From Polynucleobacter sp. CS-Odin-A6 (GTDB taxonomy: Bacteria; Pseudomonadota; Gammaproteobacteria; Burkholderiales; Burkholderiaceae), in the NCBI RefSeq assembly GCF_018882095.1, contig NZ_JACVPD010000003.1:206605-270604 (forward strand): a stretch of DNA of 64,000 nucleotides, written 5' to 3'. Below the pieces are notes generated by a model. It was not told the DNA's origin and did no database searches. It saw only the letters and a list, made by a program, of their open reading frames with translations. Every line of letters starts with the position of its first letter. Position 1 is the stretch's first letter. The position numbers and the translations under genes were made by a program. Below, in pieces: positions 1-7,413 of this stretch.

Positions 1-253
1 TGCTGCCGGTATACATACTCTTGAGAGGATCAATCATTCCCATATAAGACATCAAAGCAAAGCCAATAATGGCAACGCCAATCGCCAGAAACCACTGCTT
101 TAGACGGACCCAGCTAGACATAATAAAAATATCTGAAACAGCACCCATACTGCAAAAACCGGTCTTTTGCATGACGGCACCCAATAAAAATGTGACTGCA
201 AAAGTGGCTAGTAAAACAGTCTTGCTAAGGGAGGAAATATCTACCGCATCCAT
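1..253 (-). CDS. YeeE/YedE-family sulfur-compound transporter, N-terminal part (cut by window edge)
   Basis: The first 84 codons of a membrane protein; the rest lies beyond the left edge. The ATG is at 253. A hydrophobic helix begins at about residue 10 and is followed by QKTGFCSMGAVSD, a Cys-containing stretch typical of YeeE/YedE (DUF395, TsuA-like) proteins. A second helix starts near residue 52. Known family members import thiosulfate or related sulfur species through conserved cysteines in the membrane. It follows the small cytochrome c gene by 22 bases on the same strand, as the last visible gene of the Sox locus, so a role in moving sulfur substrate or product across the inner membrane is inferred. 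The family call is fairly sure; the substrate is not. Confidence 0.75.
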   Translation of the reverse strand, partial: MDAVDISSLSKTVLLATFAVTFLLGAVMQKTGFCSMGAVSDIFIMSSWVRLKQWFLAIGVAIIGFALMSYMGMIDPLKSMYTGS

Positions 254-275
254 ATATCAAATTTCTCAGGAATAT

Positions 276-590
276 TTATTTAAATTTATAAAACTGTTTA
301 TTTAGGAAGGCCACTACATCTGCCTCGTCCTCAGGGAAAAGGTCCAGGCGCAATTCACTATTGCACCTCGCTACCATTGAATTTAAATTCTGCAAATTCT
401 TTACTTTGCCGTCACTGCGCGTGTAAATCATATCCCCATTACTAAATCCGCTTTTCTTAGCATGGCAAGCGTAGCATTTCTGCTCATCAATTTTTTTTCC
501 ATTTGCAATATCAGGAGTGGCGTATACAGGTGGCTGCAGACCGAACAACATCGTGAAGGTTAGGAAGCACTTCAATAGTGGTAATTTCAT
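276..590 (-). CDS. Small secreted monohaem c-type cytochrome of the Sox locus
   Basis: A 104-residue protein with a Sec signal peptide (residues 1 to about 24, ending VYA). It has one haem-binding CYACH motif at residues 39-43, close to the mature N-terminus, which is the class I cytochrome c layout. No clear Met ligand is visible: the C-terminal half has Met residues in GDMIY and NSMVA but no usual MPP or MPxF motif, so the sixth ligand is unknown. It lies between the metallo-hydrolase gene and the YeeE-type transporter, all on one strand. It is probably a periplasmic electron carrier or partner for sulfur oxidation. I cannot assign it to a named Sox cytochrome such as SoxE. Confidence 0.72.
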   Translation of the reverse strand: MKLPLLKCFLTFTMLFGLQPPVYATPDIANGKKIDEQKCYACHAKKSGFSNGDMIYTRSDGKVKNLQNLNSMVARCNSELRLDLFPEDEADVVAFLNKQFYKFK

Positions 591-650
591 TTGAAATCAA
601 TCATTTAGCAAAGTAATTGGCTATTTTAAAGCCCAGATGACAAAATTGCC

Positions 651-1622
651 TTATTCGGCCTGAATCGAGAGGTAAACGTTATAGGCATTCATACGATTGG
701 CGGCCCTAAATAAGGGCATTCCTTCGTATTCAGACCAATCCGTCTGCTTATAGGCCTCCTCAAAAGAGTCCATATTGATAGCGGCGGTAGACATCGATTG
801 ACGTAAATACTGGAGATATGCCCGTGTAAAACGGATGTCCTCAACCGGGTTAGTAGAAACCGCCCCGTGACCAGGAATAACGATTTTGGACTTAAATCGA
901 TCAAAACGATCCAAGGAAGCCAGCCAGCCTTTGCTATCAGCATTACCAACATAAGGAATGCGACCTCTAAAAACAAGGTCACCTACAAAGAGGGCATGTT
1001 CAGTCGGCACATAAATAATCAGATCTTCTGGTGCATGTGCTGGCCCTACTCGACTGATTAGAAAATCAATACCGCCAACTGTTAACTTATATTCTCGATC
1101 GATCCAAATATCTGCCCCTTGAAGTCGAGTGTTTTCATCTATCCAAGGAGCAAAATCTACCCGTGAGGCAATCAGCCTTTGTTTGGCGGTTTCTGACGAC
1201 AGGTAATTACGACCTTCATTCTGGGCATATATCTTGGCGCCAATCTTCTTAAACTCTTGTAGACCATAAATATGATCTGCATGATAGTGGGTCACAATCA
1301 CGGCGACAATTTTTTGAGAGGTGACCTTTTGAATTTCTTTGATGAGATGCTTAGCTAATGTAGGCGAGCCCAAGGAGTCGATCACGACAACCCCTTTTGG
1401 AGTTACTACAAAACCAGCATTAGAAATGAAATTTTGATTTTGACTACTACCCATTTCTGCCAAGCCCTGAACAAAATAGGTATGGGGGGCAACTTGAACT
1501 GGTTTAAAGAGGATGCCTGATGAAACCGAAGTTTTTTTTAGGGCTTGAGCTTGCGCAAACCCAAGAGAAATCGCATGAATCAATAATGTGATTCCAATAC
1601 GTCTGATTAGCTTCTGATGCAT
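651..1622 (-). CDS. Secreted metallo-beta-lactamase-fold hydrolase, SoxH-like
   Basis: A protein of 323 residues from the ATG at 1622; a TTG nine bases further upstream is in frame but less likely. The N-terminus is a signal peptide ending near AQA. The zinc-binding signature THYHADH is at about residues 111-117, with further ligands in GPAHAPEDL, FVGDLVF and IPGHG, so the binuclear metal site looks intact. The family includes SoxH and quinoprotein-relay hydrolases found beside sox and methanol-oxidation genes; SoxH is not needed for thiosulfate oxidation in the model system and its substrate is unknown. It follows the dsrE-like gene by 15 bases and is surely co-transcribed. The fold is certain, the reaction is not. 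Confidence 0.8.
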   Translation of the reverse strand: MHQKLIRRIGITLLIHAISLGFAQAQALKKTSVSSGILFKPVQVAPHTYFVQGLAEMGSSQNQNFISNAGFVVTPKGVVVIDSLGSPTLAKHLIKEIQKVTSQKIVAVIVTHYHADHIYGLQEFKKIGAKIYAQNEGRNYLSSETAKQRLIASRVDFAPWIDENTRLQGADIWIDREYKLTVGGIDFLISRVGPAHAPEDLIIYVPTEHALFVGDLVFRGRIPYVGNADSKGWLASLDRFDRFKSKIVIPGHGAVSTNPVEDIRFTRAYLQYLRQSMSTAAINMDSFEEAYKQTDWSEYEGMPLFRAANRMNAYNVYLSIQAE

Positions 1623-1637
1623 TGAGATCAAACGAAG

Positions 1638-2075
1638 TTACGGCTTAATATAAGCAAAACCATCTTTGTATTGCAAATCTGCAACCCGAACTACGCCAGA
1701 TGGTACAAAGTCAGCATCAAGAATAAATTGATCTTTCTTCAAATTGCGATTGACCAAGGTAATTTCACACACCTCAAAACGTACGCCACGCGACTTCAGA
1801 GCACCAACCAGGGGCGCATACTCAGTATTATTCTTGGCATCTTTAGCGCCTTCCATTAACAAGTCCACGCCATTAGCATGTGTCACCACAATAATTTTTG
1901 TACCAGGCGATACATCTAGGTGATTACGAACATTACGCAGCCCTTTTAATCCTTGGACTTGAGCATCATCAATGTGATAAACCACCTTTGTGCCATCAGC
2001 AGCTATTGCCTGTTGATATCCAAGGGCGCTAAAAGCCATTAAAAGAGCGGTAGTGATGTGGATGAAAGTCTTCAT
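1638..2075 (-). CDS. Periplasmic DsrE/DsrF-like sulfur-relay family protein
   Basis: A 145-residue protein with a Sec signal peptide (cleavage near residue 25, AIAA). The body is a DsrE-type alpha/beta fold: VVYHIDDAQVQGLKGLRNVRNH, then IVVTHANGVDLL and a ... GVRFEVCEITL strand containing a Cys, the place where sulfur-carrying cysteines sit in this superfamily. Cytoplasmic DsrE proteins pass persulfide sulfur; exported single-domain versions are common beside sox genes and their job is not settled. A good ribosome site (AGGAA) precedes the ATG. It follows soxB, with the hydrolase gene next, suggesting a sulfur-handling tail to the operon. Confidence 0.78.
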   Translation of the reverse strand: MKTFIHITTALLMAFSALGYQQAIAADGTKVVYHIDDAQVQGLKGLRNVRNHLDVSPGTKIIVVTHANGVDLLMEGAKDAKNNTEYAPLVGALKSRGVRFEVCEITLVNRNLKKDQFILDADFVPSGVVRVADLQYKDGFAYIKP

Positions 2076-2119
2076 GATTCATATTCCTAGACGTTGAGGA
2101 TGAGTGTGACGCATAGATT

Positions 2120-3853
2120 TTATGTAAGCGGAACCATGCCTGGATTATTTTTAATTCCCTTAATCATAGGCTCATTCAGCTTAACTGCTTTAACTACTTT
2201 TACATCACGTAAATGTCGTTCGATGACATCCCAGATAGGCTCGCCACCAACATCCTTCGCCTCTTCGCTTACTGGAGCCCAACCAGCTACCTTATAAGTC
2301 TTGCTGGGATCAATGCTCTTGCCATTCAAACGCATATCACTGATGCGATTGCCGATTGTTGCAACTGGATCAATCGTATATTGCATACCGCCTACACGGA
2401 CCATATCACCACCCTGCTGATAATAGGGGTCAGGATTAAACAAGTTATCGGCAACATCCTCCAGAATCGTTTTTATAGTGTCACCAGTCATATTGGTCAA
2501 TGTGGTGTAGGGATAAGTAATGGCGGTTTGATCTAATAAGTTTTCACGAGTAATTGCTTGGCCAGGCAAAAGGCTGGTCCCCCAGCGGAAGCCAGGTGAG
2601 AATGCAATTTCAGCATTCTTCTGCGCCATGAGGCCATCCAAGATTAATTGGTCGAAGCTGCCATTGAAGTTACCACGGCGATACAAGAGGCTATCTGTCG
2701 TGGCTAATTTTTCATTAAGCTTGGTTTCGTAAGGAGCTCTCACTTTTGCAATCAACTGATTCATTGCCGGATCAGCTGGAATCATGTTTGAAAAGATTGG
2801 GAACAACTTGTAACGGAAATCAACCGGCTTACCGCTCTTCACATCAAAATCAAGCACACCCAAGAACTTGCTATTTGAGCCCGCATTGGTGACTAAAGTG
2901 ACTCCTGCAGCATTTTTAACTTTCACGGGAATTGGCACACCGTCATGAGTATGGCCACCCATAATGGCATCCAGACCAGTGACCCGTGAAGCCATCTTCA
3001 AGTCTACATCCATACCATTGTGAGAAAGCAGGACGACCACTTTGGCTCCCTTCGCTTTCACCTCATTGATGGTCTTTTGTAAATTCTCTTCCTGAATTCC
3101 AAAAGTCCAGTCTGGAGTGAAGTAACGGGGATTGGCAATCGGCGTATACGGGAATGCTTGACCAATAACGGCAACCCGAATACCGTTTTGCACTTTCATG
3201 ACATAGGGGTTGAATACAGAATCTCCGAAGTCTGCGGTCTGAATATTCTGCGCAACAAAAGACACCTTGCCTTTGAAATCGCCGTTGACGATCTCCATCA
3301 CCCGCTTTTCACCAAGAGTCATCTCCCAATGCGCCGTCATGACGTCAACACCTAAGAGTAAAGCGGCATCAACCATATCTTGACCATTAGTCCAGAGCGC
3401 AGTACCTGAACCCTGCCATGTATCGCCACCATCCAAGACTAAGGAGCCTGGACGACTGGCTTTCAGCTGCTTGATGAGAGTTGCCATATGAGCAAAGCCA
3501 CCCATCTTGCCGTAATTCTGGGCTGCAGCGACATAATCTAAGTAGGTAAATGCATGGGCATCACGCGTCCCCGCAATAATACCATTCGCTTTCAGGAAAT
3601 ATTCGCCCACTAAATGCGGAGTTTTACCTTCTTGAGAAGTGATGCCTATATTGACATTTGGCTCGCGAAAATAAATTGGCAAGAGCTGGGCGTGACAGTC
3701 GGTGAAGTGCAAGAAATGCACATTACCAAATTTCGGTAAATCATAAAATTTTTGCGCGGAAGTTTGTGCTCCAGCAAAATTGGATTGCAAACCCATTCCG
3801 CCAGCAGACGCGATGGCGAGGGCTTGCAAGAACTCACGGCGATTTAAAGACAT
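2120..3853 (-). CDS. soxB: SoxB, thiosulfohydrolase
   Basis: A 577-residue periplasmic enzyme of the 5'-nucleotidase-like metallophosphatase family. It hydrolyses the sulfate end off the sulfur chain carried on SoxY during thiosulfate oxidation. The N-terminus has a twin-arginine signal (RREFLQ, residues 5-10). Metal-binding motifs are visible: FTDCHAQL at about 50-57, LDGGDTW, and GGHTHDG near residue 300. The C-terminal domain carries the TYPYT and NMTGD stretches of the family. Length is normal. A ribosome site (AGAGGA) precedes the ATG. It is separated from soxX upstream by a 47-base gap holding a strong hairpin. Confidence 0.95.
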   Translation of the reverse strand: MSLNRREFLQALAIASAGGMGLQSNFAGAQTSAQKFYDLPKFGNVHFLHFTDCHAQLLPIYFREPNVNIGITSQEGKTPHLVGEYFLKANGIIAGTRDAHAFTYLDYVAAAQNYGKMGGFAHMATLIKQLKASRPGSLVLDGGDTWQGSGTALWTNGQDMVDAALLLGVDVMTAHWEMTLGEKRVMEIVNGDFKGKVSFVAQNIQTADFGDSVFNPYVMKVQNGIRVAVIGQAFPYTPIANPRYFTPDWTFGIQEENLQKTINEVKAKGAKVVVLLSHNGMDVDLKMASRVTGLDAIMGGHTHDGVPIPVKVKNAAGVTLVTNAGSNSKFLGVLDFDVKSGKPVDFRYKLFPIFSNMIPADPAMNQLIAKVRAPYETKLNEKLATTDSLLYRRGNFNGSFDQLILDGLMAQKNAEIAFSPGFRWGTSLLPGQAITRENLLDQTAITYPYTTLTNMTGDTIKTILEDVADNLFNPDPYYQQGGDMVRVGGMQYTIDPVATIGNRISDMRLNGKSIDPSKTYKVAGWAPVSEEAKDVGGEPIWDVIERHLRDVKVVKAVKLNEPMIKGIKNNPGMVPLT

Positions 3854-3869
3854 ACTGATTCCTCTTAAG

Positions 3870-3893
3870 AAAACAGGCCTTTCGGCCCGTTTT
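3870..3893 (-). terminator. Intercistronic hairpin between soxX and soxB
   Basis: On the minus strand the sequence forms a 10-bp stem around a GAAA tetraloop: arms 3884-3893 and 3870-3879, with one G-U wobble. The second arm ends in TTTT. The wobble pairs only in minus-strand RNA, the strand on which sox is transcribed. It could be a partial terminator that lowers soxB relative to soxXA, or an mRNA-stabilising or processing hairpin. Confidence 0.55.
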
Positions 3894-3900
3894 CAATACA

Positions 3901-4548
3901 TTATTTATTTACGGGAGACTCTGGATCAAGCAGCAGTGCCATGACATCTTGCATTTGCTTCTCATTCAAAAGTTTAAAGTGTCCAAAGCGAGGCATATTG
4001 CTACAAGCGTTGTATGCCTTAGAGTTATTAATGCGATTCCAGGTATAGGTCACTACTTCCTGGGTATAGCCGCGAAGCTTAGCGTACCCAGTTAAAGAAG
4101 GGCCAATATTTCCATAAGAAATCTCCTTAGGATCGATTTGATGACAGTTGTAACATCCACCACCAATCACGGTATCGGCTTTATCTGTCCAAGTAGCACC
4201 ACGGCCGCTTTGAGCAATACTCTCACCCCGCTTCCAGTCTCCGAGGTATTTGCCATCAGAAGGCTGTTTAATCGCATCCATATTGATTTTTTGAATCTTC
4301 ACTCTCATCGCCTCACCCTGCTTGCTATTCGCAAACTGGGGGTCTGAACAAAACTTCTGAGTAGCATCTTGGTCAATGCGATCGAGACCCGCAATACCAT
4401 CTGCTTTGAAGCTATCTTGAATCATCTTATTGAACTTAGGGTCATTTTTTTGCTGAGCGACTGCTACATTCTGCAGGAGGCTTGAAGCAAAAATAAATCC
4501 AGCAAGCGCTAAGAGTTTTTTGATATTTGTATTTTTCATGATCATCAT
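3901..4548 (-). CDS. soxX: SoxX, c-type cytochrome subunit of the SoxAX L-cysteine S-thiosulfotransferase
   Basis: A 215-residue protein with a signal peptide (cleavage near residue 31, AVAQ) and one haem motif CYNCH at about residues 132-136. SNMPRFGH near the C-terminus offers the Met ligand. SoxX pairs with SoxA in the periplasm; the complex oxidatively couples thiosulfate to the SoxY cysteine, and SoxX passes the electrons on. This is the longer SoxX type, with an N-terminal extension of about 100 residues before the haem domain. Three in-frame ATGs (4548, 4545, 4539) crowd the start after AAGAG, so the exact start is open. soxA ends 10 bases upstream. Confidence 0.9.
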   Translation of the reverse strand: MMIMKNTNIKKLLALAGFIFASSLLQNVAVAQQKNDPKFNKMIQDSFKADGIAGLDRIDQDATQKFCSDPQFANSKQGEAMRVKIQKINMDAIKQPSDGKYLGDWKRGESIAQSGRGATWTDKADTVIGGGCYNCHQIDPKEISYGNIGPSLTGYAKLRGYTQEVVTYTWNRINNSKAYNACSNMPRFGHFKLLNEKQMQDVMALLLDPESPVNK

Positions 4549-4558
4549 CTCTTATGAA

Positions 4559-5374
4559 TTAGCGCTTCAATCCAGGCGTTTCGACAGTACCGCCATTAGC
4601 CGTCTTAGCCATATACATAGATAAGGCTATGGTTACATCGGAACCATAAATAGGAAATGGAAAGCGCTGCTGGCGGAAGCAATCATTTAGACGTTGTTGC
4701 ATTGTCCAAAATTGACCGCTGGATACTCGGTAGGCTGGCCAATACCCCCAGCCTAGCGCAGCGCCTTTTTGTTCCGTAATATTTGGCAGGTCTTGGAGGC
4801 GAATACGCTTACCGTTCTCTGCATGGCATGAGGCACATGAAAAGTCCATTGGACCACCCTGAAAAAAGAAGGCGCGTTTGCCCAAGTCATACATCTCTTT
4901 TTCCTTAGGATGGGCTGTGGTCACTTTGATCTTGTCACCTTTAGATAAGGTAACCACATATGCAACGATTGCCTCCATATCCTTTTTAGGGCCAATCTGA
5001 AAAGGGGCATCGATCATCTCTTGTGGATTACGCCCTTGCAATACCTGCATACAGGTCATCAAGCGGGATTCCAGATCCTGAACTTTGTTTGTATCTTTAA
5101 AGTAGCGTGGCAACTGCGCCGCAGCTCCTTTAACTACACCGGCACCTAAGCCCAAATCACACTTTTCTAGGGTTGCATTTTTAGGCCCAGCAGGTTTTTT
5201 CCATAAATCTTCACCTGCCGCCTCATAGAGTTCTGAAGGATTACCATCAGCAATCATCTCGCGATATTTTGCAATATCATCCGTGGCACTATTTTGCGCC
5301 CAAGATGAAGATGACATCGTGAATACGGTAGCCAATAAGCCAGTGGCTAGCCCTAATCTCAGTTTTCGTTGCAT
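4559..5374 (-). CDS. soxA: SoxA, monohaem-type catalytic subunit of SoxAX
   Basis: A 271-residue periplasmic cytochrome. The ATG at 5374 is chosen because AAAGGG lies six bases before it; the in-frame TTG at 5389 has no such site. The signal peptide ends SSSWAQ. One haem motif, CASCH, is at 180-184, and the active-site cysteine haem ligand is C232 in RLNDCFRQQR. The N-terminal half, which carries a second haem in dihaem SoxA proteins, has only C72 and C108 and no CxxCH; in known monohaem SoxA proteins such cysteines form a disulfide. It joins thiosulfate to the SoxY carrier with SoxX, whose gene follows 10 bases downstream. Confidence 0.93.
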   Translation of the reverse strand: MQRKLRLGLATGLLATVFTMSSSSWAQNSATDDIAKYREMIADGNPSELYEAAGEDLWKKPAGPKNATLEKCDLGLGAGVVKGAAAQLPRYFKDTNKVQDLESRLMTCMQVLQGRNPQEMIDAPFQIGPKKDMEAIVAYVVTLSKGDKIKVTTAHPKEKEMYDLGKRAFFFQGGPMDFSCASCHAENGKRIRLQDLPNITEQKGAALGWGYWPAYRVSSGQFWTMQQRLNDCFRQQRFPFPIYGSDVTIALSMYMAKTANGGTVETPGLKR

Positions 5375-5426
5375 TTGCAACCCTTTCAAAACAAATTCAT
5401 AAAGATCAAATCAAAAAACGGTGAAA

Positions 5427-5735
5427 TTAAGAAGCGGTTGCTTCATCAGTACGTTTATCACCCTTGCTATCAATCCAAGTCACCACAATCTTGTCACCCT
5501 TAGCGCCTTTGTACTTAAAGTTCAAAAATGGGTCTTTAGAAACAGCAGGGCCAAATTGGCCATTAAACACATCTTTACCATTTGCAGTCACCTTGATGGT
5601 GCTAATAAACCAAGCCGGGACAGTTTTTCCAGCAGCATCTTTACGCTGACCTGACTCCATATCGTGCTTCATCAAAATTTTTACGTCTACAGTGCCACCG
5701 CTTTCGGCAGCTCTTACGCGCATCGGATCACCCAT
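5427..5735 (-). CDS. soxZ: SoxZ, subunit of the SoxYZ sulfur-carrier complex
   Basis: A 102-residue protein without a signal peptide, as usual for SoxZ, which is exported in complex with the Tat substrate SoxY. Family features visible: VDVKILMKHDMESGQRKD near residues 17-34, IPAWF-like VPAWFIS, and the C-terminal IVVTWIDSKGDKRTDEA strand of the immunoglobulin-like fold. AGAGGA precedes the ATG. It lies 55 bases downstream of soxY and 52 upstream of soxA. It holds the SoxY arm so that Sox enzymes can act on the bound sulfur. Confidence 0.95.
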   Translation of the reverse strand: MGDPMRVRAAESGGTVDVKILMKHDMESGQRKDAAGKTVPAWFISTIKVTANGKDVFNGQFGPAVSKDPFLNFKYKGAKGDKIVVTWIDSKGDKRTDEATAS

Positions 5736-5790
5736 TTTGTTCCTCTTTTATTCTGTATTTAATTAATTGAAACTGTTGACGAGTTCAGCA

Positions 5791-6243
5791 TTAACCGCCG
5801 CAACCACCTAAAGTAACCTTGACTTCTTTAACCGCCATCAACCATTTACCGTCAGCCTTGACTAAGCCATAGACATTTGATGTTTGACCCATTTTGATGC
5901 GGGTAGTCACGAATGCATCTGTTCCTGATGGGATAAAGAATTGCGCTGCCAAAGAGCTTGGATTCTTTTCAACCAAGATAGCCATTTGCTCTGCTTTTAA
6001 GCTTGTAATAATGCCCACCGGAACTACGGCACCGTTTTCAGCGATATCCGGCGCATTTAAAGTAACGGCGGATGATTTTTCTGGACTTCCGCTGCTCAGA
6101 ATTTTAAAAACGTCATCCAAGCTTTTGCCTTCAAAGGCAGCTTTATTCCACTCTTGGGCTTGGGCTACGCTGATAAGACCGGATGAGGCCATTAAACTAA
6201 AAACCGCTGAATACTTTAAAAGACTACGTCGTTGCTGATTCAT
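5791..6243 (-). CDS. soxY: SoxY, covalent sulfur-carrier subunit
   Basis: A 150-residue protein with a Tat signal (QRRSLLK at residues 4-10, cleavage near AQA). The C-terminus is the swinging arm VTLGGCGG, with the sulfur-binding cysteine at C148. All Sox intermediates are built on this residue. The length and ending match the family exactly. A strong ribosome site (AAAAGGAG) precedes the ATG. It follows soxD after 84 bases and precedes soxZ. The Tat signal also exports SoxZ, which has no signal of its own. Confidence 0.96.
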   Translation of the reverse strand: MNQQRRSLLKYSAVFSLMASSGLISVAQAQEWNKAAFEGKSLDDVFKILSSGSPEKSSAVTLNAPDIAENGAVVPVGIITSLKAEQMAILVEKNPSSLAAQFFIPSGTDAFVTTRIKMGQTSNVYGLVKADGKWLMAVKEVKVTLGGCGG

Positions 6244-6327
6244 AAAAAACTCCTTTTAATCTTTGCTTTTTGTTAACTTATTAGCTATTTTGCATTAAAA
6301 CTGACCATTTAATACGAAATTCACCCC

Positions 6328-7413
6328 CTACTTACCTTCAGATAGCATCCAAGTAACCAATGCCCTGCGGTCTTCATCGGAAAGTTGGGCTTGAGGAGGC
6401 ATTGGAATAGCCCCCCAAACCCCTGCACCACCACTCTTAACCTTAGCCATCAATTTGTCCTGAGCATCGCTTTGCCCCTTGTATTTATTGGCTACATCCG
6501 TAATAGAGGGACCTACTAATTTGGTATTGGATGCGTGGCAAGCCGAGCAATTTTCGCTTTTAAATAGTGCAGCAGGACCTTTCGAGGCCAAAGAGGGAGT
6601 ATTAACAGAAGGAGTTACTCCTGTACCTGCGGAAACAGGCAGCTGCTTTAATGGCGGCTTAGTCGTATCTGCACCTCGATAGGGTCCATACATTCGATTT
6701 TGATCTGCGATATTTTCATGGGCATTACGGGCAAAATCCGGCAAGGTAGAACCGATCTGGACAAAGGGAACGCAATTATTCATACAAGCGTTGCCATTCA
6801 CATCCGGTTTGCCGTCCACACTCCAAAGCCCATGTTTCGTTGTCATGCCATTTCGATTGGGCATTTTGATATCGGCGATATTGTTATTACTCAGGACAAA
6901 ATCATCCGGAACAATATCGCCTAAACTTAACGTGAAGGCCACCAAAGCATAAGTATCATCAGGCGTTAAAGATCGAGGTGCATTCCATGGCATGGCACGA
7001 TAAATATAGTCCCATAAGGTTGAAACTGTTGCCACCTTCATTAAGGTAGTGCGTTGCGGTTGCTTCATATCGTTTAATGAAGCAACACGACCTGTCTTAA
7101 TATCTTCTTTTGTAGTACCGCCGGCGATCGGAGTAAAGATTTCATTTGAATCCCCAAAGGTGCCGTGACAACTTGCACACTTCGCCTCCCAAATTTCCTG
7201 CCCTTTCGCTACTGAACCAGATCCCTTTGGCAAGCCCTTAAAGTCCGGTCTAACATCAATATCCCAAGCGGCAACTTCAGCAATAGTGGCATGACGGCCA
7301 ATACCAGGGTACTTGACGGATGGGGTTTGAGATTGCGCAAAGGCGAAATTGGCTCCCAGTAAAATAGTCCCAACCGAAATAGCACACGAAATAAATTTAT
7401 CCCACTTGCACAT
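6328..7413 (-). CDS. soxD: SoxD, dihaem cytochrome c subunit of sulfane dehydrogenase SoxCD
   Basis: A protein of 361 residues counted from the ATG at 7413, chosen because GTGAGG precedes it; an in-frame ATG at 7428 is the alternative. Either start lies inside the end of soxC. A signal peptide ends AFAQ. Two haem motifs are present: CASCH (79-83) in the N-terminal domain and CSACH (289-293) with the ligand Met in IPMPPQ near 338, a cytochrome c551/c552-like domain. A central region with CMNNC resembles SoxD. It takes the electrons released when SoxC oxidises the SoxY-bound sulfane sulfur. Presence of soxCD predicts complete oxidation of thiosulfate to sulfate without sulfur globules. Confidence 0.9.
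   Translation of the reverse strand: MCKWDKFISCAISVGTILLGANFAFAQSQTPSVKYPGIGRHATIAEVAAWDIDVRPDFKGLPKGSGSVAKGQEIWEAKCASCHGTFGDSNEIFTPIAGGTTKEDIKTGRVASLNDMKQPQRTTLMKVATVSTLWDYIYRAMPWNAPRSLTPDDTYALVAFTLSLGDIVPDDFVLSNNNIADIKMPNRNGMTTKHGLWSVDGKPDVNGNACMNNCVPFVQIGSTLPDFARNAHENIADQNRMYGPYRGADTTKPPLKQLPVSAGTGVTPSVNTPSLASKGPAALFKSENCSACHASNTKLVGPSITDVANKYKGQSDAQDKLMAKVKSGGAGVWGAIPMPPQAQLSDEDRRALVTWMLSEGK

Noticed and set aside
689..982. Minus-strand frame of 97 codons inside the metallo-hydrolase gene
   Set aside because: It is a shifted shadow of a gene with an intact zinc site and has no family likeness.
5369..5380. TTGC-ATTT-GCAA palindrome at the soxA start
   Set aside because: It lies at the soxA start codon inside an operon and has a four-base spacer, so it is more likely chance than an operator; it also shows that such motifs arise by chance.
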